Of a stretch of 64,000 nt of DNA, positions 34,475 to 43,556 are shown piece after piece. The stretch is from Alicyclobacillus fastidiosus (GTDB lineage: Bacteria > Bacillota > Bacilli > Alicyclobacillales > Alicyclobacillaceae). Numbering within the stretch: position 1 is the stretch's first letter; the number at the start of each line of letters is the position of its first letter. The DNA lies in assembly GCF_026651875.1 (NCBI RefSeq), contig NZ_CP104067.1:3410001-3474000 (forward strand), in the 5' to 3' direction. The notes below the pieces were generated by a model. The model worked only from the letters and a program-made list of their open reading frames with translations. It was not told the DNA's origin and did not search any database. The position numbers and the translations under genes are program-made.

Positions 34475-35941
34475 TTAGGCGACCGCTTCAAACGGTTCCT
34501 GCTTAGATTGTGAACGTGAAGCAAGAAGATAATATACAATCCCGGTAACAATAGGTGCAGCATAAGCGGTTAAATCAGCACCACCAAACCACATCTTTGA
34601 TAACGGGCTTACCCACATAGCTCCGTTCGCTGTAAAGAATGTAGCTAACACCCCAACAATGAACGAAACCATGGCACGCCAGTTAATCCCACCTGTATAC
34701 CAGTAGGAGGAGTTTGGGCCATTCTCCGACAGGCCAGCAGAATTGTATTTTCCTTTAACGATGACATAGTGAACTAAAAAGATTGTCGCCCAAGGACCAA
34801 TGAACATGATCATTAAATCTAAAAAATTTTGGAAAAATGTTACGAAGCTCGTAGAAAAGAACAGTGCGTAGACTGCTATTGCCGTACAAATTACTCCATC
34901 AATAACAACGGCCCAATATCGACGCAAACGTATGCCCATGGATAAAAAGCTCATTCCAGAGCTGTACGCGTTCAGGTAATTCGCGCAGATGTCGCCTATG
35001 ACGACCGCGATTAAAAAAGGAATTGCGGCCCATGCAGGAATGGATTTCGCGATAGCCATAACGGGATTACTTGCAAACGCAGACGGGTTCACAAAGGTAC
35101 CAAGGAGAATACCCACACCCATCATCACAAAATTCGCGATGCCTCCACCAGCAAAAGTAACACCAACGATTTTCCGAGTTGGCGTTTGAGCGGGAAGATA
35201 TCGGGAATAATCAGCTGCGAAATTCACCCATCCATAAAACGTACTTGCAAGACCAATTGACAAGGCAAGCAGAAAAGTTGGGAATGTACCCGAAGCCGCC
35301 ATGTCCTTGACTGGCGTGCTGAATCCCCAATGTACAGAGGGGAAAATAGCAAAAACCACAATCACCGCACAAGCAGCAAGTACAAATGCTAAAATACGCT
35401 GCATTGTAACCAGGGTTGCGTGGCCCAAGATAGGGACGGTGTAAGTCAGTACCAATGTACTCAAAAGGGAGATGATCGTTGGAACAAACCCATGTGAAGG
35501 AAGACCGATATATTGAGCCAAGCTTAAAATAGCCCAAATGGTCAAGACCATTGTTACACTTTCCCAGCCGACCGCTGTAAGCCAACTGAAAAACGCCGGT
35601 ACTTTATTGCCACGTGCTCCAAATGCAGCCTTAGAAATTGTTAATGTCACGGTACCCGCTCTAGGTCCAGTTGCACAAGCAAAGCCTAGCACCGCAAATG
35701 ATCCAGAACAAATCAGCGCGGCAAGTAGACTCTCCCATACATTCAATCCTAAGGACGTGAACAATTGACCTGTTACCACGCCTGTGTACGTCAGAACGGC
35801 CGCAAACCATACAAAAAATAGTTCCCTCGGCATACCGTGTCTTTTGTCCTTAGCAATGATCCCGATTCCTTCGGTCTCCAGATGAAACGCAGCATCTGGC
35901 TGTTTACCAGTGGAAGTCAAGGACTTCGCTGCTTGGCCCAT
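34475..35941 (-). CDS. NCS1-family nucleobase permease
   Basis: This 488-residue cation symporter of the NCS1 family (CodB / PucI group) brings cytosine, purine derivatives, allantoin or related compounds into the cell. Twelve helices are visible. Family marks are KRHGMPRELFFVWFAAVLTY at the start of the first helix pair. AADYSRYLPAQTPTRK and the GDICANYLNAYSSGMSFLS segment in the substrate site follow. The start is fixed by GGGGGA about 8 bases upstream. It has its own terminator. The substrate cannot be told from the sequence. Its neighbours are mobile DNA, so no pathway partner is evident. Confidence 0.9.
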   Translation of the reverse strand: MGQAAKSLTSTGKQPDAAFHLETEGIGIIAKDKRHGMPRELFFVWFAAVLTYTGVVTGQLFTSLGLNVWESLLAALICSGSFAVLGFACATGPRAGTVTLTISKAAFGARGNKVPAFFSWLTAVGWESVTMVLTIWAILSLAQYIGLPSHGFVPTIISLLSTLVLTYTVPILGHATLVTMQRILAFVLAACAVIVVFAIFPSVHWGFSTPVKDMAASGTFPTFLLALSIGLASTFYGWVNFAADYSRYLPAQTPTRKIVGVTFAGGGIANFVMMGVGILLGTFVNPSAFASNPVMAIAKSIPAWAAIPFLIAVVIGDICANYLNAYSSGMSFLSMGIRLRRYWAVVIDGVICTAIAVYALFFSTSFVTFFQNFLDLMIMFIGPWATIFLVHYVIVKGKYNSAGLSENGPNSSYWYTGGINWRAMVSFIVGVLATFFTANGAMWVSPLSKMWFGGADLTAYAAPIVTGIVYYLLASRSQSKQEPFEAVA

Positions 35942-36398
35942 GTATGAATCCCCCTAATTAAAAACCTCGACACCAATGGCGACCAGCTTGCCGCGTAACA
36001 TCGAGGAGTCGAGGATTACATGGGCTAATGCTATACACTACATACGCCAAAACGGCAATGACGTGTATCCCTTGTACGATCCAAAACGTCCTCGTAGTCA
36101 AGCAATTTGCGGTCACTTGGTAGAGACTGCTGAGCCAATCCTCAGCATTATACGAGGTCTCTTTATTTCGCTGACATTCTATAGCATGTGACACAAAGCG
36201 TCAACAAAAGACAAAATGGTGAAACATACAATTCTTTCCCACTATGTGCTTGAGTGATAGTAGAAATACTAAAACCCTTTGCTTGTCGACCGATCAAAGT
36301 ACCTGCTGTGGAATTTTTTGAAGCCAATGACACGTATCGGGCAATACCCTGCCTTCGCAGTAATAAAAAACGAGTCGCGACTATACCTTATCGTAAGT
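35942..36398. other. intergenic region, nothing recognised
   Basis: Short frames on both strands overlap each other and lack ribosome sites or family resemblance. The region lies between the permease start and the end of the next minus-strand gene, so it holds the permease promoter. I could not pick a clear -35/-10 pair. Confidence 0.4.
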
Positions 36399-37142
36399 TC
36401 ACTTCACAACATCCATCAAAATCAAAAACGTACTCACAACACCGATTAGATGATCGGCCTTGCCTCCGGTCAGAACCATACGAATACCCTGACGCTTACC
36501 AAGTGGCCAAAACAACGGTATTCCCCCTGCTACTGCATCAGCGATAATATGTAATCCATATCCAAGTATCGCTACATCCGATAACCAAACCAAATGCTGA
36601 TATTTACCAAGTTGCACCAAAGTAAAACCAGCGATCGCAAATCCCAATAAAGAATGCGTAAAGGTCCTATGCTTAGAAAATGCCGTGACACCGAACCAAA
36701 TTGCCAAACATATCCCGATTTCCGTGTAATCAGGAAACCGCATCCCCAAATATAAAGAGCCACACGCAAGCAATATCAACGATGTTTTACGCACCCACTC
36801 AGCATGATGGACAAAACCAAGAAACATAAATAACGCAATCCCTAACGCAATAGGAGACCTCCACAAATGCATCATTACCAACAAAATCACGAGAGCACCA
36901 AGCATAGCAATTTGCCCTATTCTTTCCACCTTACGCGTCATCAGTCCATCCTTCTGATCCAAATCAGGCACAATACCACCAAGGGCCCCTACAACAACAC
37001 CTTCGATCAGTTGTCTAGCTTGATTTAAATGCCCATCCCCAACAGATAGAACCATATCGTGAGCTGTGGAATCATGCAAAACAACAGGAAGTACCAAAAC
37101 AGCACCTAAAGCACCAATAGCCATATGCGTACGTCCGAGCAT
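36399..37142 (-). CDS. YdjM-family membrane-bound metal-dependent hydrolase
   Basis: This is a 247-residue integral membrane protein of the YdjM (DUF457) family, whose biochemical role is unknown. The conserved metal-binding motifs are visible. They are the N-terminal HMAIGALG, GGIVPDLDQKDG, FSKHRTFTHSLLGF and HIIADAVAGGIPLFWPLGKR near the end. About six hydrophobic helices lie between them. The ATG at 37142 is chosen because GGGGAG lies 7 bases upstream. The frame is open 5 codons further. It is alone, next to IS-rich DNA on one side and GC-richer chromosome on the other. Confidence 0.85.
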   Translation of the reverse strand: MLGRTHMAIGALGAVLVLPVVLHDSTAHDMVLSVGDGHLNQARQLIEGVVVGALGGIVPDLDQKDGLMTRKVERIGQIAMLGALVILLVMMHLWRSPIALGIALFMFLGFVHHAEWVRKTSLILLACGSLYLGMRFPDYTEIGICLAIWFGVTAFSKHRTFTHSLLGFAIAGFTLVQLGKYQHLVWLSDVAILGYGLHIIADAVAGGIPLFWPLGKRQGIRMVLTGGKADHLIGVVSTFLILMDVVK

Positions 37143-37520
37143 CAAAAAACTCCCCAATTAGAATCATAAATGTTAACGGTACAGAACAATTCGTAGACCC
37201 TTGGACTCCTATTGCTGTGTAACTCCCCCTCTCGCTGTGCCACCTAATAGCCTCCTCGCGGCGCTTCTCTGCCGCGCTAAGGGTTCATATCCGTGCTTTG
37301 CTTTCCGTCCGCACTACGAGCTTCTGAGCGCCTTGTGTGGTTATGTCCGTATTTCTCAGTACGCCGGATGATGGTATACATTTTGGATCACATTGGATCA
37401 CCACTGGTTCAACTTTAGATCCTCAACAACCAAATTAAAATCCCCACCACGTTATCTCGATGGGGACATTCGGAAGCTTTCATATCGGAATGCGAATGGA
37501 CGCCTTTGGTTTATACGGTG
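37143..37520. other. intergenic region with terminator only
   Basis: GC-rich bases at 37190-37370 show no open gene. Their complement again has a structured-RNA look that I cannot assign. The hairpin at 37432-37467 belongs to the next gene on the minus strand. Confidence 0.4.
37432..37467 (-). terminator. rho-independent terminator for the GGDEF-EAL gene
   Basis: On the minus strand TCCCCAT (37466-37460) pairs with GTGGGGA (37447-37441). TTTTAATTTG follows directly, 55 bases after the stop codon. Confidence 0.65.
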
Positions 37521-39302
37521 TCAAAGTTCGTCCGTCAATAAATCAATGAGTGCGCCTTTGTCAACGGGTCCATGGAAAAAGTATCCCTGCTGTTCGTCAC
37601 AGCCAAAAGAAGTCAACAACTTGCTTTGTTCCTCTGTTTCCACACCTTCAGCAATCGATAAAATGTTCAAATTGCGGGCGAGGGATATCACCGACTTGAC
37701 GATGGCAGCTGCCTTTTCGAGGTGCAAATCCTTCACAAAGGTCTGGTCAATTTTTATTTTATCAACTGGAAAGTCCATGAGATAACTAAACGACGAATAT
37801 CCGGTGCCAAAATCATCGATATCGATAGCGATACCCATTTTACGTAACTCCGTAATAGTTTTTTGAGCGTATTGGACGTCCTGTATAATCCCACATTCGG
37901 TGATCTCTACGCCGATCCACTTACCGCTGACGCCGGTTTCTGATAAAACCTGAGTGAAATAATCCACAAAGTTTTCGTCTTGGAATTGTCGCGGTGAAAC
38001 ATTTAAGGACACACGAACCAAAGGGATTCGCGCAACTATCCAATCTTTGATATGTGCGCACACCTCACGGATCACCCATTTTCCAATCGGTACAATGAGC
38101 CCAGAATCCTCCGCGACGTTGATAAACTCCCCTGGCGAAACCAACCCCAATGTCGGGTGTTCCCACCTGATTAGCGCCTCGGCACCCGTGATTGCGTGTG
38201 TAATCGTATCGATCTGCGGTTGGAATAACAGCTTAAATTCCTCGTATTCCAAGGCGCGTCGTAGAGATTTTTCAATCTCAAAGCGGCGATAAATTCTCTC
38301 GTTTAACTTGTGACCGAAAAATTGGTAAGTGTTTTTCCCTTTACGTTTCGCCTCATACATGGCCATATCCGCGTTTCGAATCAGGCGTTCAGCATTCTGT
38401 TGGCTGTCACTCGTCATTGCAATACCCAGACTTGCTGTAAAGACGAGTTTTTCATCCGCAAAATGCCACGGTTTTTCAAATATATCAAGGATTTTACACG
38501 CAACGTTGCTGGCTTCGGTCCAATCCGTTACAACGGGGAGAAGGACAACAAATTCATCTCCATCAAGACGACAAACTAAATCCTTCTTAGAGGACACACA
38601 CGTACGCAGCCGTTCTGCAACTTGCTTTAAAAATTGATCCCCAATCGAATGACCTTTGGTATCATTTAACCATTTAAAGTTATCCAAGTCCAAAAAGAGA
38701 AGGGCGAGTGAACCGTCGTGATGGCGAAGGTCATCGATGGCATCCTCTATCGTTTGTGTGAGGAGCGCCCGATTCGCCAATCCCGTGAGCGTATCGTAAA
38801 ACGCCATGTGATGAATAATTTGTTCACTTCTCTTTTGGTCAGAGATGTCTTTGGCCACTCCATATACGCCAATCGTTTCACCATTGACTTCGATAGGCAT
38901 CTCATGAAGGCTGACATCCACAATTTTCCCATTTTTTGTTCGAATGCCGATCTCGATTGATTGGCTAGGATGCTCCAACGCGGAATTGTACAATTTGACA
39001 TCGTCAGAGTGAGATTCCTCCGTCACGATGGTTGAAAATGACTGTCCAATGAGTTCGTCCGCCTCGTACCCACACATGTCCACCATCTTGGAATTGACCG
39101 ACGTAAAATTGCGATTGAGGTCCAGCGCAAATACAGCGTGAGGGCTGTTATGGAACAGCGATTTATAGCGTTGCTTACTCTCCTCTAACTCATGAAGTAC
39201 CCTATCGTGCTCAGTAATATCACGACCGATGACAATTAGTATTCCGGGGCTAACAAATGTCTCCAGAAATAGAACGTCGCATACGCTTCGTAGCCGTGCC
39301 AC
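37521..39302 (-). CDS. PAS-GGDEF-EAL cyclic-di-GMP protein, N-terminus probably truncated
   Basis: The order is end of a first PAS/PAC domain (GILIVIGRDITEHDRV), a full PAS (KSLFHNSPHAVFALDLNRNF), GGDEF and EAL. The GGDEF box reads RLDGDEF, with the first Gly replaced. The EAL part has EALIRWEHP, LNVSPRQF, VEITE, DIDDFGTGYSS and KIKIDQTFV, so phosphodiesterase activity is likely. The frame before GILIV overlaps the end of the glycosylase gene in another frame and encodes no known domain. The gene seems cut at about 39245 and joined to its neighbour. No good start codon with a ribosome site is visible. It may be coupled to the glycosylase stop (39236). Family members usually carry further N-terminal sensor sequence. 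Confidence 0.85.
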   Translation of the reverse strand: MARLRSVCDVLFLETFVSPGILIVIGRDITEHDRVLHELEESKQRYKSLFHNSPHAVFALDLNRNFTSVNSKMVDMCGYEADELIGQSFSTIVTEESHSDDVKLYNSALEHPSQSIEIGIRTKNGKIVDVSLHEMPIEVNGETIGVYGVAKDISDQKRSEQIIHHMAFYDTLTGLANRALLTQTIEDAIDDLRHHDGSLALLFLDLDNFKWLNDTKGHSIGDQFLKQVAERLRTCVSSKKDLVCRLDGDEFVVLLPVVTDWTEASNVACKILDIFEKPWHFADEKLVFTASLGIAMTSDSQQNAERLIRNADMAMYEAKRKGKNTYQFFGHKLNERIYRRFEIEKSLRRALEYEEFKLLFQPQIDTITHAITGAEALIRWEHPTLGLVSPGEFINVAEDSGLIVPIGKWVIREVCAHIKDWIVARIPLVRVSLNVSPRQFQDENFVDYFTQVLSETGVSGKWIGVEITECGIIQDVQYAQKTITELRKMGIAIDIDDFGTGYSSFSYLMDFPVDKIKIDQTFVKDLHLEKAAAIVKSVISLARNLNILSIAEGVETEEQSKLLTSFGCDEQQGYFFHGPVDKGALIDLLTDEL

Positions 39303-40177
39303 GGTGCGAATAGTACGCCAAGTTCCTCTCGCGTCGGTTTTTGATTCATGCCGAGAAGGCGCGAAACGGCGTGATGAAGTCCCACATCGTCAATCGGAAA
39401 CGCAGAGCGATGGCGCAAGCACCGCATCGCTACGTAATTTGCAGTCCACTTGCCCACACCACGGATGTCCGTCAGCGCGTCGACGACAGATTCGAGGTCT
39501 GGCAACGCGAGCAATCCCTGCTTCGTGATAGCGCCACGACGCATCCACCGCGCGATCTCGGCGAGATATTCCGACTTGCGCGTCGTGAAACCCAGAGCGG
39601 TCAACTCGGATGGGGTGAGTTCCGAGATTCGGCAGGCGTCCGGAAAAATCCAGTACGTATGGCCGCGCACCGTCGTACGGGTGCCGAACGCCTCGACAAA
39701 TCGGCGCTTTAACGTATACGCAAACGCCAAATTGATCTGCTGCCCCATCACGGCCCAACACAGCGCCTCAAATAGGTCTGGCACGCCGATGAGCCGAAGT
39801 CCGTAGTAGTCGGTGACGAGCGTTTTGAGGACCGGGTCTCCCGTTGCCAATTGGTAGAACGGGACTAAGTTTGCGTCGAGATCGAACCACTCCCAAACGT
39901 AACGCGCAGCCGCCAACAGCGCATCGCTCACTGCGCACCCGCCCGACTCCAACAAGCGGATCTCGATGCGGCTTGGCGTTGGATTGGAGACGGCCATGAC
40001 GGCTATCTCCGTATTGATGGGGATGGCTTTGTACACCGTCGCGCCGTCGACCCGATGTAGGCACTCGTTTTCGGAGCGATTGAGGTAGGCGACCACCTGC
40101 TGGTAACTAAATGGATCCGGCGTATGAATCGTCACATGTGTGCCATGATCCTCTACGTGCGTGTTGAACCGCGTCAT
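39236..40177 (-). CDS. DNA-3-methyladenine glycosylase II-like protein
   Basis: This 313-residue base-excision repair enzyme of the HhH-GPD superfamily is AlkA/YfjP-like. It removes alkylated purines such as 3-methyladenine. The AlkA N-terminal domain (1-110) is followed by FEALCWAVMGQQINLAFAYT. The helix-hairpin-helix is LTDIRGVGKWTANYVAMRCL, and the catalytic Asp is in AFPIDDVGLHHAV. A C-terminal WHGYEAYATFYFWRHL segment is typical. The start follows GGAGG 6 bases upstream. Its stop region overlaps the truncated GGDEF-EAL frame by about 65 bases. Confidence 0.9.
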   Translation of the reverse strand: MTRFNTHVEDHGTHVTIHTPDPFSYQQVVAYLNRSENECLHRVDGATVYKAIPINTEIAVMAVSNPTPSRIEIRLLESGGCAVSDALLAAARYVWEWFDLDANLVPFYQLATGDPVLKTLVTDYYGLRLIGVPDLFEALCWAVMGQQINLAFAYTLKRRFVEAFGTRTTVRGHTYWIFPDACRISELTPSELTALGFTTRKSEYLAEIARWMRRGAITKQGLLALPDLESVVDALTDIRGVGKWTANYVAMRCLRHRSAFPIDDVGLHHAVSRLLGMNQKPTREELGVLFAPWHGYEAYATFYFWRHLLAPEY

Positions 40178-40235
40178 GCTCGGCCTCCTTTCACCCCCTG
40201 TAGGGCGTGCGCCGTCGATTGGACAAACGGTGGCA

Positions 40236-41327
40236 TCACTGTGGCGCGATGGCTGTGTCCATTCGGATCGCTTGGATACAAACTGGACTTGGCACTGTCC
40301 TGTCGATACCCGATTCCTTCAGTTTCCCATCGTCCGATTGACGCATCAGCACGAGGTTATTCGAGGCTTGATTGGCGACCAACAGGTACGGCGTGCCCGG
40401 GAGGATTGCAAAGTTGCGAGGCACTTGTCCGCCGGATGGCGTCCAACCGATTGGGCTGAGTGTACCGTCCTCTTCGACGCGATACTCTGCAATGCTATCG
40501 TGTCCGCGATTGGACACGAATAGGAAGCTGCCGTCGTCCTCGATATGAATGTCTGCAGTCGTGTTGTCCCCGCGATACGACTCGGGCACGGCGGGTGTCG
40601 TCTCAAAGCTCGTCAGTTCGCCAGTCAATGGGTCGAACGCGTAGCGCGTGACCGAGGACGCCAACTCGTTTACCACATACATCCAGGGACTTGCAGGATG
40701 GAACGCGACGTGACGGGGTCCCGTACCGGGGGCGGTGTTCGTAATCGACTTGCGAGACAATTGCCCCATGTCAGTATCTAGTTCGTAGACGTATAGCCGG
40801 TCAGCACCTAAATCCGGCACCAACCACAGAGGAGTTCCAGGAATCGGGAAAATCGCGTGTGGATGAGACGACTCTTGACGCTCGACGTGAACGCTCTGTC
40901 CGTCGTGGACAATCTGTTGCCTCATCGGTTGAATGGCGCCATTTGAATCGATTGGGTACAAGCAGACACTGCCCGTTCGATAGTTCACCGCCAGCAGCCA
41001 CCGCCCCGTCTCGTCGACAGATAGGTGGCAAGGTTCGGTTCCACCGGTCGGTTGAGAACTGATTTCGGATAGTTCGCCAGTCTGTGGGTGGTAGTGAAAC
41101 GAGACGACATGCCCCTCTGTCACCGTTTCACTGACGGCGAAGAGTCGCTGCGAACGCGCGTCAACAGCGAGAAAAGAAGGGTGAGCGATGCCGGTGTACA
41201 CCGGTCCAGGCTCGAGTCTCTCCCGGGCTGCGTCAAATATATAGGTATAAATGCTTGGGCGGTCTTGTGGTTCGTACGTTCCAGTGAAAATCAGATGCCT
41301 CGCGGTCCCTCGAACTCGATCCGTCAT
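40236..41327 (-). CDS. lactonase family protein (6-phosphogluconolactonase / YkgB-like)
   Basis: This 363-residue seven-bladed beta-propeller is of the Pgl/YbhE-YkgB lactonase family and probably opens 6-phosphogluconolactone or a related sugar lactone. Repeated blade ends are visible, such as YTGIAHPSFLAVDARSQRLF, GGTEPCHLSVDETGRWLLAV and GTGPRHVAFHPASPWMYVVN. The family signatures SSHPHAIFPIPG and LFVSNRGHDSIAEY are also seen. GGGGAG 6 bases before the ATG supports the start. It is followed by the glycosylase on the same strand after 58 bases, so they may share transcription. Confidence 0.88.
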   Translation of the reverse strand: MTDRVRGTARHLIFTGTYEPQDRPSIYTYIFDAARERLEPGPVYTGIAHPSFLAVDARSQRLFAVSETVTEGHVVSFHYHPQTGELSEISSQPTGGTEPCHLSVDETGRWLLAVNYRTGSVCLYPIDSNGAIQPMRQQIVHDGQSVHVERQESSHPHAIFPIPGTPLWLVPDLGADRLYVYELDTDMGQLSRKSITNTAPGTGPRHVAFHPASPWMYVVNELASSVTRYAFDPLTGELTSFETTPAVPESYRGDNTTADIHIEDDGSFLFVSNRGHDSIAEYRVEEDGTLSPIGWTPSGGQVPRNFAILPGTPYLLVANQASNNLVLMRQSDDGKLKESGIDRTVPSPVCIQAIRMDTAIAPQ

Positions 41328-41443
41328 TTGGCTCTCCCCTACGAAAGTATTTTTGCCGTAACGAGATCAGCATAAACGGCGATCACCCCGGTGCGCAAAC
41401 ACCGAAATGTTTCGCTGCAGTGAAAGGAATTAAATTACATATG

Positions 41444-41473
41444 TTGGAGGCGAATGGGGCTCCGTGTTATACT
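41444..41473 (+). promoter_or_regulatory. putative promoter of the APC permease gene
   Basis: TTGGAG (41444-41449), an 18-base spacer and TATACT (41468-41473) form a good -10 with a fair -35. They lie 117 bases before the gene start in the divergent spacer with the lactonase gene. Confidence 0.5.
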
Positions 41474-41589
41474 AGATAGGGTTACTAATTTCCCGTTTTA
41501 TTACTATTAACTTGCAAATCAATGTCAATTTTATGAATGTTTCCGTGAACAAAACTTACAGTTCATGGATCTACAAAGGAGGGATCGAG

Positions 41590-43233
41590 ATGCAAAAGTT
41601 AAACCGACAAATAGGTACCTTCAGCCTGATGATGACAGGCGTCGGTTCTATCATTGGGTCAGGTTGGCTCTTTGGCGCCCAGAAGGCGGCCGCCGTCGCT
41701 GGGCCAGCTGCCATCCTGGCATGGATTATCGGCATGGTGATGGTTCTGTTCATTGGCCTTGTGTATGCGGAGCTCGGCGCACGGTTCCCACAATCCGGCG
41801 GGATGGTTCGCTATGCGCAGTACTCGCACGGATCAGTGACTGGGTTCATCGCTGGATGGGCCAATTGGATCGCCATTGTGTCTGTCATTCCGATAGAGGC
41901 GGAAGCATCTATCCAGTATATGAGTTCGTGGCCAGTGGCATGGGCGCACACGCTCTTCAATGCAACATCTCAGAGTTTAAGTGGTGTTGGTCTGTCTTTG
42001 GCAGCCATTCTTGTATTCGTTTACTTCTTGATCAACTTTTGGACCGTGCAGCTGTTTGCCCGCGTGAACACCTTGATTACCATCCTCAAGTTCGTGATTC
42101 CAGGTCTTACAGGCATCGCCTTGTTATGCAGCGCGTTTCACGGTGGAAACTTTACACAACACGGCGGCTTTGCGCCTTTCGGATGGTCCGGTGTGCTCAC
42201 GGCAGTGGCCACGTCTGGGATCGTGTTCGCATTCAACGGCTTCACGAGCCCCATCAACCTGGCTGGTGAAGTAAAGCGCCCAAACCGTTCGGTCCCGATC
42301 GCCGTGGTGGGATCCATCGTCCTTGCCGCCATCGTCTACATGGTGTTGCAGGTCGCATTCATCGGCTCGTTGACGCCACACATGCTGGCAAACGGATTTC
42401 AACATTTGAACTTTGATTCCCCGTTCGCAAATCTAGCCATGGCGTTCGAACTCAATTGGCTGGCCATTATTTTGTTCGCGGATGCGTTTGTTTCGCCGTC
42501 GGGCACCGGGATCACCTACACGGCTACGACCGCGCGCATGCTCTTCGGCATCAGTGAAAACGGCTGGTTGGCAAAATCTTTGTCAAGGATTCACCCTACC
42601 TGGAAGATTCCGCGGCGGGCGATGTGGTTGAACCTCGCCATCGCGTATCTATTTCTCGCACTGTTCCGCGGGTGGGGACAACTATCAACCGTCATCTCCA
42701 TCGCAACGCTCATTTCCTACGTGACCGGACCAGTGTCGGCCCTTTCCTTTCGAAACATCGCCGACGGGATGGGCTCCCGCGTGCGAATAAAAGGGTTGCG
42801 GGCACTAGCGCCCATCGCGTTCGCGATGGCGTCCCTGATCTTGTACGCAGGAACGTGGCCGAGCACCGGTCGCGTGATTTTCGTCATGCTGATTGGATTG
42901 CCGGTGTACCTGCACTTCCAGTATCGCAACGAAGGTTTTCGCGGCTTTTCTCGACACATCAAATCCAGTGTCTGGCTTCTCGCGTACCTCGCGTTCATGA
43001 TCTTGGTATCCTACCTCGGTAGCACTCCGTTTGGCGGCATCGACGTCCTGCCCTACGGCGTGGACTTGTTGATTGTGGCCCTTGGATCGGTCGCCTTTTT
43101 CTACTGGGGCGTCAAGAGTGCTTGGGTGACGCCTTATCTCGAGCGTGCCCAATCCGGCTATGAAGCGGAAATGCGCGAAGATGGCCACACCGATGTAATG
43201 AGCCTAGACGAAGATCACTCGGCTACGATGTAA
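41590..43233 (+). CDS. APC-family amino acid permease
   Basis: This 547-residue membrane transporter of the amino acid-polyamine-organocation family is close to bacterial AspT/YvbW-like and aromatic or basic amino acid carriers. The first helix shows MMTGVGSIIGSGWLFGA, the substrate loop typical of APC. FPQSGGMVRYAQYSHGSVTGFIAG and INLAGEVKRPNRSVPIA are further marks. About 12-14 helices are visible, with a charged tail after residue 515. The ATG at 41590 follows AAGGAGGG at 6 bases. A longer frame from 41512 lacks a site. It stands upstream of the SAM riboswitch-hom unit, whose own promoter follows. Confidence 0.9.
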   Translation: MQKLNRQIGTFSLMMTGVGSIIGSGWLFGAQKAAAVAGPAAILAWIIGMVMVLFIGLVYAELGARFPQSGGMVRYAQYSHGSVTGFIAGWANWIAIVSVIPIEAEASIQYMSSWPVAWAHTLFNATSQSLSGVGLSLAAILVFVYFLINFWTVQLFARVNTLITILKFVIPGLTGIALLCSAFHGGNFTQHGGFAPFGWSGVLTAVATSGIVFAFNGFTSPINLAGEVKRPNRSVPIAVVGSIVLAAIVYMVLQVAFIGSLTPHMLANGFQHLNFDSPFANLAMAFELNWLAIILFADAFVSPSGTGITYTATTARMLFGISENGWLAKSLSRIHPTWKIPRRAMWLNLAIAYLFLALFRGWGQLSTVISIATLISYVTGPVSALSFRNIADGMGSRVRIKGLRALAPIAFAMASLILYAGTWPSTGRVIFVMLIGLPVYLHFQYRNEGFRGFSRHIKSSVWLLAYLAFMILVSYLGSTPFGGIDVLPYGVDLLIVALGSVAFFYWGVKSAWVTPYLERAQSGYEAEMREDGHTDVMSLDEDHSATM

Positions 43234-43270
43234 GGCAATCGCGTCTATCACTTTATCAAGTCGAATACGT

Positions 43271-43299
43271 TTGACAACGATTCGGCTGAAGTGTAATCT
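43271..43299 (+). promoter_or_regulatory. promoter of the SAM riboswitch-hom transcript
   Basis: TTGACA (43271-43276), 17 bases of spacing and TAATCT (43294-43299) form a near-consensus sigma-A promoter about 35 bases before the riboswitch. Confidence 0.75.
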
Positions 43300-43329
43300 T
43301 TATCCACAACTACAACGGAAAATCGTAAG

Positions 43330-43443
43330 TCTTCTTATCAAGAGCGGCGGAGGGACTGGCCCGATGAAGCCCGGCAACCACCGAATGACCCATTCGGATT
43401 GGTGCTAATTCCTGCAGGACGCATGTCCTGGGAGATGAGAGGG
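43330..43443 (+). promoter_or_regulatory. SAM-I (S-box) riboswitch
   Basis: The conserved core is complete. It holds CTTATCAAGAG, GGAGGGACTGGCCC and GATGAAGCCCGGCAACC, then a P3 hairpin (CCGAAT with ATTCGG). GGTGCTAATTCC and the closing GAGATGAGAG end it. It binds S-adenosylmethionine and favours the downstream terminator (43457-43490) when methionine is plentiful. The gene it controls is homoserine dehydrogenase, at the entry to methionine and threonine synthesis. Confidence 0.95.
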
Positions 43444-43456
43444 ATGCGTCCACAAA

Positions 43457-43490
43457 GGACATCTCCCTCTGGGAGATGTCCTTTTCTATT
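43457..43490 (+). terminator. riboswitch-controlled terminator
   Basis: GGACATCTCCC (43457-43467) and GGGAGATGTCC (43471-43481) form a perfect 11-base stem with a TCT loop. TTTTCTATT follows, between the S-box and hom. Confidence 0.92.
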
Positions 43491-43556
43491 CTGACTCTCC
43501 CACGTACGCCGCGTCCACGGCGTCGAAAAGCATCGTGCGAACGAGGAGGAAGTAGA

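Noticed and set aside
41565..42269. Long open frame overlapping the APC permease gene in another frame.
   Set aside because: It is a shadow of the permease gene. Its residues show no domain and it lacks a ribosome site.
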